Shown here piece after piece: positions 11,601 through 22,155 of a stretch of DNA of 64,000 nucleotides (the stretch's first letter is position 1; every line of letters begins with the position of its first letter). A model generated the notes under the pieces. The model saw only the letters and a list, made by a program, of their open reading frames with translations, was not told the DNA's origin and made no database searches. The position numbers were made by a program, and so were the translations under genes. The stretch comes from Eutreptiella sp. 'Long Island Sound 2002' (taxonomy: Eukaryota; Euglenozoa; Euglenophyceae; Eutreptiales; Eutreptiaceae), in contig OZ038382.1 of the NCBI GenBank assembly GCA_964036045.1, positions 153,338,961 through 153,402,960 of the forward strand, given 5' to 3'.

Positions 11601-12796
11601 ACTTTTCCAGTGCGACTCCGGCCCGCGCCTGTGCCGCTTTGGACGGGGCCTATGCAACCCCGCTGCCCCCCACTCTGGGCTGGGCCATGGACCAGCCCGG
11701 CACCGCCGTCCGGCTCTGCATCGTGGACTTGATATGCGGGAGGCTCGACCGGGCCGCTGTCGGCGGGCACCCTCTGCAGTTGACCAGAGCCACTTCGCTT
11801 TGTCACGGGGCACCGGACCCTTTCCGTCGGGGCTGCGGCAAGGGAGCCCGTGCCCGGCCAGCCCTGGTCTGTGCCCAGTGCACCCTCGTCCGGTGGAGGG
11901 GCACCTGCTTCCGCGCGTGCCGGGCTGGGGCCCCGCCGCTGCCCCGCCGCATTGGTGACCTCCGGTCCACTGAGCCCGGCATCAGCGGCGCTGGCGTACA
12001 CATAGACACGGTCCGGCGGGTGTCTGAAAGGCCCTGCGGAGCGCGCGCGGCGGCCGCCCCCCACACCTGCGCTCCCGGGGTCGGCACCCGCCTGCGACAG
12101 CGCCCAAGAGCCCCCCGGCACGCGGGCACTGAGCCCATCCCTTGCGTCCCTCTTTCGGCCCTCGTGACTCGTCGCGGGGCCGTGCAGCGGCGGGGCCTCA
12201 TCCCACGCCTTCCGGTCCGGCTCCCTGCACCCGGAGACCGGCCGCGTATCGGAGCCCGTATCTCCCCCCGCGGCACCCCAGCGCAGCCAGGACGAGGCCG
12301 CCTGTCCGCTCGGGCCCAGCGCTGGTGCAGAGCTCCCGGCACCGGCACCCCCCTTGACACGGTCCGCTGGAGCGTACGGCGGAGGCGGGCCTTGATCCGC
12401 GGCGCAGGGGCGGCCCAGCGGCGCGCTGCCGTGCGCCCGTCGCTGGTCCGGCGTCGGGCTCGACGGCATCCGGGCGGGCCCTGGGGCACAGTTGGGCGGG
12501 GCGCACGTCATCTGCAGGGGCCGCGCCCTCGTACCGTTGGCGAGGGCGGTGGTGGAGACGGCCCTACCTCTTCGTGCCGTGGCGTCGGCCGGGCTCTGGT
12601 CGACGTCCGGCTGCGGGGCGCCTACGGGACGAGGGAAACACGAAGGGGGTCGAAGGGGCCGAAGGGAGTCCAGAGCGGGGGGGTTTGCGGAATTCCGCTC
12701 GGGGAGAGAGAGGGTGTGAACGCCGGGGGGATGCGTGTGGGGGGGGGAGGGGGGATGAACGACATGCGACCGGGGCATCTTCAGAACTCCGTACAC
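4244..12796 (-). CDS. Giant low-complexity heptad-repeat protein, main exon
   Basis: A frame of 2851 codons is open on the minus strand up to a donor at 4244 (AG|GTGTGT). Reading past the donor meets a stop at 4142, so splicing is likely. The first ATG in frame is at 12796, but a pyrimidine-rich acceptor ends at 12622, so the real exon may start at 12621 with the start codon further upstream. Residues about 1-380 are Pro/Ala/Gly/Arg-rich. About 390-2300 consist of variants of a seven-residue unit such as QSGTGPV or DGTSTGP. About 2030-2100 contain an Arg/Lys-Ser-Pro block (RRSPGRKTRSPGR). A His-Ala tract (HAHAHAHAHA) lies near 2640, and the end is Ser/Pro/Thr-rich. A motif like VQETGxxSLEL occurs three times (near 2463, 2568 and 2811). 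No signal peptide or enzyme domain is evident, so it is probably disordered. The exon is far more GC-rich than its surroundings. Function unknown. Confidence 0.65.
6900..7012. repeat. 21-bp minisatellite, DQSGTGP-coding
   Basis: At least four almost identical 21-bp units (GGGCCTGTGCCGCTCTGGTCT) run head to tail. Read on the minus strand each gives Asp-Gln-Ser-Gly-Thr-Gly-Pro. The unit length keeps the frame of the giant gene. The high identity suggests recent expansion. Confidence 0.85.
7732..7920. repeat. 21-bp minisatellite, about nine units, DGTSTGP-coding
   Basis: About nine units of a 21-bp sequence differ only at a few positions, in blocks of one type (GTGCTAATACC) followed by another (GTGCTAGTCCC). 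This block structure is typical of unequal crossing-over or slippage. On the minus strand the unit encodes Asp-Gly-Thr/Ile-Ser-Thr-Gly-Pro, in frame with the giant gene. Confidence 0.9.
9272..10669. repeat. Near-perfect 699-bp tandem duplication inside the giant exon
   Basis: Bases 9272-9970 and 9971-10669 are almost identical. I noticed only a few substitutions, for example in the TCCGCCACT/TCTGCCACT and ACTAAACCT/ACTAGACCT stretches. The offset is 699 bases (233 codons), so the duplication preserves the reading frame. Identity this high points to a recent event or to gene conversion; an assembly artefact is also possible. Confidence 0.9.
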
Positions 12797-12804
12797 TCCT
12801 GTTC

Positions 12805-12894
12805 ACTCGCCCGCAGGCCACTGTACAGTCATATTCAATCGCCCGCAGGCCATTGTGCCAGTGAATATGAGTATACGGTGGCCTGTGGGCGAGT
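12805..12894. repeat. 33-bp inverted repeat (hairpin) upstream of the giant gene
   Basis: Arm 12805-12837 (starting ACTCGCCCGCAGGCCAC) matches the reverse complement of 12862-12894 at about 29 of 33 positions. The loop contains a third partial copy (CGCCCGCAGGCCA). More fragments of the same unit (GAGTGAATATGAG, GAGTGAATGTGAG) follow to about 12945. It lies just upstream of the first in-frame ATG of the minus-strand gene, in its promoter or 5' leader. Confidence 0.75.
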
Positions 12895-13108
12895 GAATAT
12901 GAGTGTACATTTGTCTTTGTGCGAGTGAATGTGAGGGAGGGCAAGTTCACCGTAAAGCATAGCACGGAAAATCGCAAGAAAATGCGAAAAACTATGGGGT
13001 ACGGCACATTGCACATAGAACAGGGATATCGGCTACGCGATACGGGATCGGGTATATCGGATATGCTGCCTCACCCACCCACCCCCCCCCCGCCAACGAG
13101 GCCACGCG

Positions 13109-13176
13109 GCTCAGCTGTTATAGCACATGACGCCTGACTAAGAGGCACCGAGTTCGAGTCCCGGGTGGAATGTAAA
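13109..13176 (+). other. tRNA-like sequence (tRNA relic or tRNA-derived SINE head)
   Basis: The stretch contains a good B-box/T-loop sequence (GAGTTCGAGTCC) and, about 40 bases earlier, an A-box-like D-arm (GGCTCAGCTGTTATAGC). Between them is a small hairpin (GCCT...AGGC with a seven-base loop). The T stem pairs at four of five positions and the acceptor at roughly five of seven. The anticodon loop lacks the usual U33 and the variable loop is missing, so it is unlikely to make a working tRNA. A RNA polymerase III promoter of a SINE is the alternative. Confidence 0.4.
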
Positions 13177-13732
13177 CACTTACGCAAAGCCGTCCTGGGC
13201 GCTGGGGTATCCCCAGTGACCCGCGGGGCTGAAGGGATTGATAGTCATTCGCTGCTGCCTGTGGATCGCCCGGGTGTTCTCCCTCTACCTCTACCATGGG
13301 GGTGTTCGAGCCATTGTTCCAGACCACCCTGCGCACCGGCACACGGGAACACACAGGCACACGCAGGGACACAGAGGCACAGGTGCACAAAGGAGCACAC
13401 AAACATGGGCTCCTGTGACATCAGCCCAAAAGTGGGCCGTAGAATAGTGTCAGGGGGGGGGGGGGGCTGGCTACCCCGACACAAAAAGCGAACCCCAATG
13501 CACTGAGCACAGAGGCCAGGAGGAAATATTTTTTCAGAATCTGTCCGGCTGGCTCGATTTTCCGCAGCATTATTACGCCAGCCCGGCTTTTCGCGCGCAC
13601 CAATCCCAGAAAGCGTACAAACGGTGTTGGGGCAGGCGGGCTCTTGCACCGGAATCGGGACGAACCCCCCCCCCCCACCACCACCGCGCAAGCAAATCTT
13701 TATCCGGTGTTGGCCGCCTCAAGAATATCGGG

Positions 13733-13763
<31 letters not shown>

Positions 13764-16636
13764 CACACACCACACATCCACACAGGAGGAGGAGACACAG
13801 CACGCCCGGCCGCCTCCGCACCAGTGGTGGGTACCAGCACTGGCCCATCATGGCGTCAGGTTGTCTCACTGGTGGTTGCGGGTGTCCCCGAGTGTGTGTC
13901 ATGGTAGCCTCCTTCAGCGTAAGTCACCACGCACCGGATTACCCTGGAGCATCCCAACACTGCCGGCGGTACTACCACCACTCGAATACGAGCCTTCGAT
14001 TCATTTCTGGAGGACCGACAGATCGTTTGTCCTGCCCCTTGGGTCAGACCTGGTCGTCAAGTCGGCTACGGGATTTCCAATCGCCGCCGAGGACTCACTG
14101 ACCCGGGCCCAGACGCAAGCTCCACAGCAAGAGCCCCGGCCGGACCTGGGACCCTGGCGTGTTTAGCCAGAGTCCTAGGAGAGCCGTGCGGCCGGGGGTG
14201 GTTGGGCCCAGGGTCACCCCTGTGCGCGCGCGCGTGTGTGTGGTTGGGTTGGCGCACCCAACACATGTCGGCAAAACGGATGAACTAGCTTTGTGGGGGA
14301 CAGCGACGGTGTCCAACCTGAACCCTGCAATTTGTCGCCGGGCGACAGGACAATCTGCATACCTTTTCAACCGTTCGACAGAATGACAGGCGCCCAGGAC
14401 TGCTCTGCAGCTCCTGAGGAGTTCTCTCCAATCGCTGTTCTTGCACTCTTGTTTTGTTATTGAGTGCATTTCTCAAGGGTCGTCAGAAGCGTGTAACCGG
14501 CTACACACGCGCGCGCGCGTATAAAGCGGACTAACATCAAGCGGTTGTCGCTAAAAAAAATTACCCTCTCAGAAAATCACACACACACACACACACACAC
14601 ACTTCGTGAGGGAAACCAGAACCAAAACCGTAGAAACAATCAATGCAGATGCGGATGTGTTGAAACACACATACACAGACACACACATGACGCAGGCCAA
14701 CAGTCCGCCCGAAATCTGGAAAGATTCAATCAGCCAACTGATGCAGGCGTTTGCATACCCCTGTGGTCCGCAATCGATGGCGCGTCCACCCTCGGTCTCC
14801 TCTTGTACAGAGCAGTCTCCACAGGAACGGGGACTGATCGGCCCACAGCGGCCCCGAGATTTCCTTGGGCCTTTGAGAAAGCAGGAAACGGTTGTCAATA
14901 CAGCGAGTTTGGGGTGGGTGCCAGATGGAGGGCGCTGCAAATACGGGGGCGAACGTACGAAGCCCCACATGCTACGCATGTTAGCATCCCCTTCAGCCCT
15001 ACGGACTGACGCAGAGACGCAGAGACACGCAGACAGACACAGCGTTGCTGGGCACACAGCCTTCTGCTGGTGGTAACCGGGGGACTCCGCCAGAATTGTC
15101 GAACCCCAGTTGACGAAAATGGCTTGGCTGATAAACGGGGGAATTTCTGTACGTGCCCCACATGTGCAAATACCTGCGATACTTGATTTTGTTGGGATCC
15201 CAGAGTCCAGACACCCGTTGTGGCCCACTAATTTAACCCAACAACCGTGAACACACATGCATGCACATGCATGCACGCCCTCACACGCGCGCCCACGCAC
15301 GCAAACACTCACGCACACACAAACACAATGCAAAAATGCAAAAAAAGAAATGAACCTTCAGCGCCAAAGTGAACTCACAATGAATTGAGAATGAGTTTGG
15401 GCTCCCTTTCCAAAAAATTGCAGTGATCCAAGCAGTGAACCTTTGTCATTAGGGCGGCATAATTAGGAAGCAATGCCAAAATTCCTGTCTGAGGTTTCAC
15501 GGTCTATGTTGATTGCTTTGAATTGAAATTGGTTTATGCTTTGTATTGAAGGAGATATTTGCCTCCAGAGTGGCACAAGGCCTGCATCCAACTCTCAAAG
15601 CAATGACATTCGCGGCTGGGGCTTCGTCACCGTGACGTTCTGGGTGGCTCCCCAACTCTCGTTGTACCCAATTTTGGACAAGTCAAATAGATGACGCAGA
15701 ACGCTATGTACCCTTGGCCAACTCGACAGGGAGGTTACGGGTTTCTTGGAGCACATGCCAAATAGGGGAAGCAGCAAATACAAAATCACACACACACACA
15801 CACACACACCTCCATAAGGTGCTCAACATTGCGTTCCACTTCCAGGGAACCCCGGTTTTCCCAAATGGTATCTGCTGCGATTACCTGCGCGATACGCGGA
15901 TGCAAAATAGCTCTCTGTAGGAACGCTATTTGGGGCAAGACATCGTACATGGGTTTGTGCATGGGGTGGGACAACCGCGGTGCGTACCTCCCCCTCCCGC
16001 TTTCAACAAACCCGAGCAATATTTCAAAAATCTGGTGGAAATGGGGGGCTAATGTGCTTCAACGCGAGATGGTGCAGACTCGGACGAAAAATTTCAAAAC
16101 AGAAAGGGTCGTAGGTGGGGGTGGTATCTCGGAACGAAGAAGCTAGCACAATTAACATGAAGGACAAAGGCGCACTTAGGGTTGGCGTTAGTAGAAGCAA
16201 CACCCATGGCACAGGCAGGGGGGGCGTTTCTGCGAAATGTGAAGTCATGGGGTTTTGCCTAAAATTGGGCACTTCGAAAAAGGGGGGGGGGGTTACCCCT
16301 TTTCCGCGCAACTGAAATTTTCCAAAACGCGCCGCAGGGGGTTACCTTGGATGTGCACAAGTGTGTATTTGTCCATTTTTTGGGCATGCAGAAGGAAATT
16401 TGGGGGTGTCTTGCTTCAAAAGTGGCGGATCATTGCATGCTTACTTGATGCTGCTGTTTCACATATCAGGTGTGGCAGGGACGCGGTGGCCTAAGGGGTT
16501 AGCATACAACAACGGAGGCCTCCACTTTACCTCCTCACCAATGCAATGGTGGTTGTAGCCGCCCACACCCCTTGCTGGGGGGGGGGGACATGGACGATTT
16601 CTCTTCGGCGCGGCCCAACACCGAAGAGGGTGCCTC

Positions 16637-16835
16637 ACAGGGTGCCCAATCCTGCAAGGCGTACGTTTCGTCACGTTTCGCATCACTGCTTCATGGGATG
16701 CCCAGTCCTACAATACAGTCGTTTCAAATTGTTTCGCGTTTCGGATCACCGCTTCATGGGGTGCCCAATCCCACAATGCAGTCGTTTCGAGTCGTTTCGT
16801 GTTTCACGGGGTGCCCAATCCCAGAACTTCGGTTG
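16637..16835. repeat. Imperfect tandem repeat, unit about 60-65 bp
   Basis: The block GGGTGCCCAATCCCA followed by a spacer ending in CGTTTCG recurs about four times with substitutions (near 16640, 16695, 16757 and 16809). Copies diverge more than those in the giant gene, so the array is older. No coding role is apparent. Confidence 0.7.
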
Positions 16836-17058
16836 TGCCAACAACAAGTACATCGTCTGTCACGCTATGGTGGTGTGTTGTTGTGTGTCTCGCGGCAATG
16901 CGCGGAACCGCTTGACGCATGCACTTCGCACCCAAAAAAAAAACACCTCCCTAGCGGATAGACCCATCTACCACTTTCACTTCAATATCCACTACTAGAA
17001 TTGGTCGTTGACGAAATACCCGTGTCGGACCCGTCTGACTCATCCGACTTGCGACGCT

Positions 17059-17691
17059 CTAGACGCCAATCTTCATGGGCCTCACTTGCAGGTCGTTGTG
17101 TGCGATATTTGTCCCCTCCTTCATCACCCGTGGTTGTGGCTTGTCCCGTGCCTTCCTCTGAATGGTAATCCGCCGCACCTTTTCTCCTTTCTCCGCCTTT
17201 GCCTTCTGAGCAGGGCGGGCAATCTGCTTCTCCACAATCCAATCACTTACTTCAATTGTTTCAGGGTCCAAGCCGGGATGCACGAGCCGCAAGTGGCACT
17301 TGATATTCAATGTGAACGGGGATGCGGGGCACATCGGAACCGGACACTTCCTTGGGACATTGCGCTTCTTCTCCAATGCCTTCTTGTACTTGAAGCTATA
17401 CCGGTAAGGGCAGTTGGTGCACACGTTCGTCCCATTCAACGTGGTTTCGCAGGTCCCGGTGGAACGACCGCAAAAGCCACATGGCTCCGCTTGTCCACGG
17501 TGGCGTGCATCCGCCACGGCGTCACCTTTAGCAATGTGCTCTACCACGTGGTCCAACATTATGCATAAGGGCACTGCCGCATCACAAAATAGGCAACATC
17601 GTACATCATCTGCAGGCCGCAAGTCGCAAGCCTTAACTCCATCGTATGGCTCCGCAACGATCACGGGGCAGTACTTGATGTCTTGGGCCAC
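17059..17691 (-). CDS. Zinc-finger protein of transposon-associated type
   Basis: A complete 210-codon minus-strand frame. Near residue 32 a CxxC pair (CCLFC) is followed by HVVEH, like a C2H2 finger. At about 92-160 comes CGFCGRS, then C and CTNC, an aromatic/basic stretch, then CPVPMCP and HLRLVH. This order (CxFCG, spaced Cys, CPxxxC, HxxxxH) resembles Cys/His-rich proteins that I associate with DNA transposons in fungal genomes; I recall it as a pattern and cannot search it. The tail is basic (AKAEKGEKVRRITIQRKARD). After about 17240 another frame stays open to 16982 with an acidic Ser-rich end (KSDESDGSDTG), so a frameshift or small intron may give a different C-terminus. The gene starts right beside a 48-bp minisatellite. 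Confidence 0.5.
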   Translation of the reverse strand: MAQDIKYCPVIVAEPYDGVKACDLRPADDVRCCLFCDAAVPLCIMLDHVVEHIAKGDAVADARHRGQAEPCGFCGRSTGTCETTLNGTNVCTNCPYRYSFKYKKALEKKRNVPRKCPVPMCPASPFTLNIKCHLRLVHPGLDPETIEVSDWIVEKQIARPAQKAKAEKGEKVRRITIQRKARDKPQPRVMKEGTNIAHNDLQVRPMKIGV

Positions 17692-17908
17692 ACAACAAAG
17701 CGTGGATTGCGAGTCCCTAACCCCAACTCAAGGGGCCACGCAACAAAGCGTGGATTGCGAGTCCCTAACCCCAACTCAAGGGGCCACGCTACAAAGCGTG
17801 GATTGCGAGTCCCTAACCCCAACTCAAGGGGCCACGCCACAAAGCGTGGATTGCAATTCCCTAACCCCAACTCAAGGGGCCACGCAACAAAGCGTGGATT
17901 CAAAGATT
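17688..17908. repeat. 48-bp minisatellite, about 4.5 units
   Basis: The unit contains CCACGCAACAAAGCGTGG, which folds on itself (CCACGC/GCGTGG), followed by ATTGCGAGTCCCTAACCCCAA. Units differ at one to three positions. The array abuts the start codon of the minus-strand zinc-finger gene. Two more units occur in opposite orientation at 59195-59292. Confidence 0.9.
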
Positions 17909-17954
17909 AGCCCGGTTTCCTCAATAGCACCGGAAGGTTGGGGCCCAAAACACG

Positions 17955-18200
17955 GCGGAAATGCTACGTCACCCCTGCATTCTCGGGGGTCCCCAACAAA
18001 GGGGAGAAAATCAGAAGTCAAAACCTATGCTAAAGGTCACAATCAAACCTGGCTGCCTCACCCCTGCCTTCTCGGGGGCCCACAAGTGGGCGGAAATGCT
18101 ACATAACCCCTGCATTCTCGGGGGTCCCCAAACAAAGAGGGACAAAATCAGAATTGGCTACCTCACCCCTACCTTCTCGGGGGCCCACAAATGATCGGCC
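17955..18200. repeat. Cluster of dispersed 'TACATAACCCCTGC' repeats
   Basis: Four related copies carry the core GCTACATAACCCCTGC then TTCTCGGGGGTCCCCA, separated by AAATCAGAA-type and CCCACAAGTGGGC-type spacers. The same core occurs in reverse orientation near 25335-25475, 37262-37305, 37882-37912 and 47108-47222. This defines a short dispersed repeat family within the window. Confidence 0.7.
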
Positions 18201-21200
18201 CACAAGTGACCCTTCCCCCCCAAAAGGGGGGGGGGGGTTCGGTTATGTGAAAACCCTACTTTTGCCTAAAAATTTTGGCCAACGACAAAAGTGGGGGTTA
18301 TGTAAAAACCCCCATGCTATCGTTCTCCGCAGAAATGCCCCCCCCCCCATGGGCACAGGGCAATTCATGGGCACCGTGCAACTAATGTACCGGTACACAA
18401 CACAACTTGGTGTAACTCATGGGGACCCATCAACACTACATGTCATTCGCATGTGTAGCCTTGGCACGAGTGGGGCACCTAATAGTGCCGTAAACTATCC
18501 GTCCGCGTTTGCTTTGTATGAGCTCAATGTATGAGCGCAATGAATCCTAACGCCAAGTTGGATCTACTGGTTCCTCATCCGTACATGGTCCCATAGGAAC
18601 ATCATCGTTTGACAAAGCACAAGAGTGCCAAAGTGCAAGGGTGCCTTGGCAATGGGTTGGAACACTTGAACGTGGCGCAAATTGTATCCCAAGGCGTGGG
18701 TTGAAGGAGGGGGACAAAGGATGCAACCTTTCCGAACAAGGGAGACTTCCAAACAACCCGGATCTTTTGACGTCCAAGTCACTCTGTTTATTGGCGGTGT
18801 CCCCAACGGTGGTGGAATTTGTTTGCGCGCGGTTCCACATACGCATGCATGTAATAGCAAAGGGTGCCTTTTAGCGTTGGTGGCGAACGGACTCAGAGAC
18901 CCAGAAAAATGCAACAATTACGTTGCATTTCCCCATAACGGGACGCCAACCCTATCCCTCTCATTAGCCTACGCATACCCAAATACAAACGGAGTTGTTT
19001 ACCTTAAGGGAAAGCGCCTAGCGATCGAGACCTAGCGGCGCCATCGGCGAAGATGATGAAGAAAATGAAGAAAATCGTTGGTGCAACTGCACCACCCGAT
19101 TTTTTCAGCACCAAGTGGCGGCTCTTTGTGATTGCATGTGTCTCCGCGGTTTTTGGTTCATTGTTGTCCGTGGGGTGATAGCGGTAGCAGTGGGGTTTCG
19201 TGTACGTGTAAGGCTTGGGGTAGGGGGAACACGGTGGGAGGCAAAGCGAAACGATGAGGCAATGCACCCCATATGGGAGTGTGGGAAGTAAGCAATGCTG
19301 AAAATCCTTTCGCACCTCATATCGTTGTGCGGCCGCTTGAGTCCACTGGCTCCTCAACCTGGTCCGAAAGAAAACGGTAAACTGAATGGGGAGACCACAA
19401 CAAATAACGTAACGGTAACACGACAACCGAGAACGCATAAGGCCGACACACAACGCAAAATCAAATTGTGTCACACAATCACGATTAATCCTTGCGACAA
19501 GGCATATTAAACCACATTGCGATTGATCCAGGACAATGTGATGGTGCAATTTTGGTTTTGCCGCTTTTATTTGGGTTTACTACTCCATTGAGCTTTCGAA
19601 CGTCGACTTGCAAAAGTTGATCGGCTTCGAGGAAGCGGAAAAGGAGCGAAGTTGTGGTTGCTTGATGGGTAACATTTGTCAAGTAAAGGAAATCGGCAAA
19701 ACAATAAACCACGCATCTTCTCAAAACTCAATGAAAAACGCGGATCATGATTCAATCCGAACCAGTGCCTTGGAGGTAGACCCAAAACCGACCATAGAGC
19801 GATTTTGTGATTTTGCCAAACCATCACACGCCTTACAACATGCATTTTCACCGACCAAACTTTTGGGGTGCTGCTGTTTCGAAAAGGCAAAGCACGGCGA
19901 AGTTGTTATTCCACGTTTTGATGTTTTGCTCTTTTGATCTTGACCCTCATATTGCCGTCCGTGAGACACGAGGTGGGAGTGCCTTGAGACTTTCGTTCAA
20001 GGCAACATCAAAAGACAAATGCGAAGTCATGGGTACTTGGCTCCACGATCCGCCAAGCAAGGAACTGAGCTCTCGGTATGCTGGGGTTCCGCGTTAGGGG
20101 CATTGACGGTTGTTGACGGGTGTCGAGCACACCCATGCAAGGCCCATTTCAGTTGTTTAGGTCTACCCCCAACTCATGGTGCAATAGTGGTGGCACCCCC
20201 AATACATTGATGTAGTGGAAAATGTTTCTTGATTTGACGAGCACAGCAATTGTTGCGCACAAATGTCGGCAATTTTCGCTCCAATGGGGGCAACGATCTC
20301 GCCATGCAAAATTTGCTTGGCACAAATATGCTTCTGGCATAATGCGATGGAAGGGAACACCACACAAGCAATTGCGAATACACATCCGCGACGGGCTTGA
20401 GGTGGCATACAAAATGGGTTTGTAAGATGGAATGCGGATCCGCTCACCAACACGAGGTACCTCGCCCCGGGGCGGGAAGCGCTCCCCTGGGGCGTGAGGT
20501 GAGGAACGCATGGGCAACTGGTTTGCGAGGCTTCACAACCACTGGTTGCCTACAAATATGCGAACGTAGGTTGTTTACAAATGCAACCATGCAAAAGCCA
20601 GCTAACAACCGAATGGCATGTGCTTCACTCCTCTATGTATTCTTGCCCCTCTTGTATTTTCACCGCACAATGGGAGGATTTCGGACGATGAATCGCGGAT
20701 AGTTGAGAAACCCGGGAAAGCTAGAGGAAAAAAACACTGCTTCTCTCGCCGTGGTGACATCCCCATGAAATGCATGACGGATAAAAGTGGGGTGCTTCAT
20801 GTTCCTTGCCTTCGTGTCGTCACCACTTCATTGTTTCTCACAACTACACGTGGGCACAAGTGTCCAAACGAGCCAAACGATGTCTTCCACAGAAGTTCGT
20901 ACATCTCCTCACCGCATTGACGGCGAGCCTCAACGGATGAAGAAAAGTTGACTCCATTTCTTTGAGCCACAAAGGGGCACGAATTGGTGCACAGAGCAAC
21001 ACCTGACGCAACCCAATACCAGCCCGAGATCAGAAGTGGTACTCCAGTGGTGCTGGTTCACTGGACTGCCGCAATCCCTCAAATAACCATGCAGAGGAAG
21101 AAAGGGGAGAGAAGAAGGCGGCAACAAGGGGTTGAACAACAGCTTCTTGTTGTCTGTTTGCAGTCTGCTTTTGGGCCGACGCACAGGCGACGCTTTGCAG

Positions 21201-22155
21201 CATTTTTCCCACAAATTTGGCCCATTTGGCTAATTTGAACTGAGACTTGCAGAATAAGCGCATTTTTGAATTTGCTAACTTTTTTGGCCAAATTTACAGC
21301 TGGATTTCAGGGCTTGCAGTAGGTGCAGTGATTCTAATGAAGGTTGAGAGTGGGGTTTGGGACCGTGTGGCGTAGTTTGTCATCACGAGATAATGTTGTT
21401 TACTGGGGCAAACCAAACGGAAGTATTTATGGTCTTCAACAGGGATACGGATGTAAAACTCGAAGAACATGAGTTTCTGGAATGCCGACACACCCGAGGT
21501 GTGCCCCTTTTCTTTTGACTTGCTTGGGCTGGTCAACAACCACCTTTGCTTTGGTCTGGTATGCAAATGATCTATCGTGAACTAATGTGACAGAAGTACT
21601 TGCATTCATAGCCTTCGATGCACGATTAAATCATACCACAATTCCGTTACAAGCACCGTACTATTTGGCTTGTCACTGACACCCGTGTTTTGTAACACAA
21701 TTGCGGTTTTTCATCGCGGTTTTCGTTTTTGTGATGTTCTGTTAAAAGTGTCTTCTGTTGAAAGCTTTACGTGCTTCAAAGTTAGCAAGACGACCACCAC
21801 AAGTGAAGGGTCACGATTCAACGTGCAAATTCCGGTGTTCGCCAATACCGCTCCGTCTTTGCGATACCGGTGAGCCTTTAAGCTCCCTTGAGAACTCTTC
21901 GTTGTCAAAACCTCCACTGCACACGTGAACATACGACCCAATTCATGCCAAGTGCCTCGATTGTTGGGTCTTGGTTTTGGTGGTTTTGGCCAATTTTTTG
22001 ATGCAACTTTGCTCATACAACGAATGCTATGAAGCTTTGCACCACCCACATCGTACCGTTGGGATGAATTTCTTCGCGCCCGGTGTATCACGGAGTGAAA
22101 GTCATACCAAAAGTGCTTCAGCGTTTGCCGTTGGTCGCCGTTTGTCTTGATTTAG
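18201..22155. other. Intergenic or unassigned sequence
   Basis: No exon could be supported by both splice sites and codon phase. Overlapping short frames exist on both strands (for example at 19.6-19.9 kb plus and 20.15-20.5 kb minus). G runs occur at 18228 and C runs at 18341. Upstream exons of the docking-domain gene starting at 22156 may be hidden here. Confidence 0.4.

Larger units (their letters stand above)
12895..17058. other. Intergenic region with microsatellites; no convincing gene
   Basis: Open frames here are short, overlap on both strands and have simple-sequence composition. The region contains homopolymer G/C runs (13081, 13456, 13667, 16286), an ACGC/CA tract at 13734-13775, a (CG)n tract near 14507, (CA)n tracts at 14577-14602 and 15787-15809, and a CA-rich stretch at 15250-15330. 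A tRNA-like sequence (13109-13176) and a tandem repeat (16637-16835) are listed separately. I cannot support any exon. Confidence 0.55.

Noticed and set aside
11639-12928. 429-codon plus-strand ORF opposite the giant gene
   Set aside because: It is the antisense of a GC-rich minus-strand exon, where stops are rare by composition. It has no splice or start context, and its residue mix (Arg, Ala, Pro) is that of a shadow frame.
13245-13691. Minus-strand ORFs over the CA/C-run region
   Set aside because: They consist mostly of Gly, Cys and Val from homopolymers and microsatellites.
16470-16545. Possible tRNA near GGTGGCCTAAGGGGTTAGC
   Set aside because: A D-arm-like word is present, but there is no TTCGA T-loop at a suitable distance and no acceptor pairing.
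19004-19549. 181-codon minus-strand ORF
   Set aside because: Composition is uneven (runs of Phe/Ile at the end, many Cys and Tyr), another frame overlaps it, and no splice or domain evidence supports it.
20149-20517. Overlapping minus-strand ORFs at 20.15-20.5 kb with Cys-rich words
   Set aside because: Three frames are open together, none has splice support or a recognisable motif, and no codon preference separates them.
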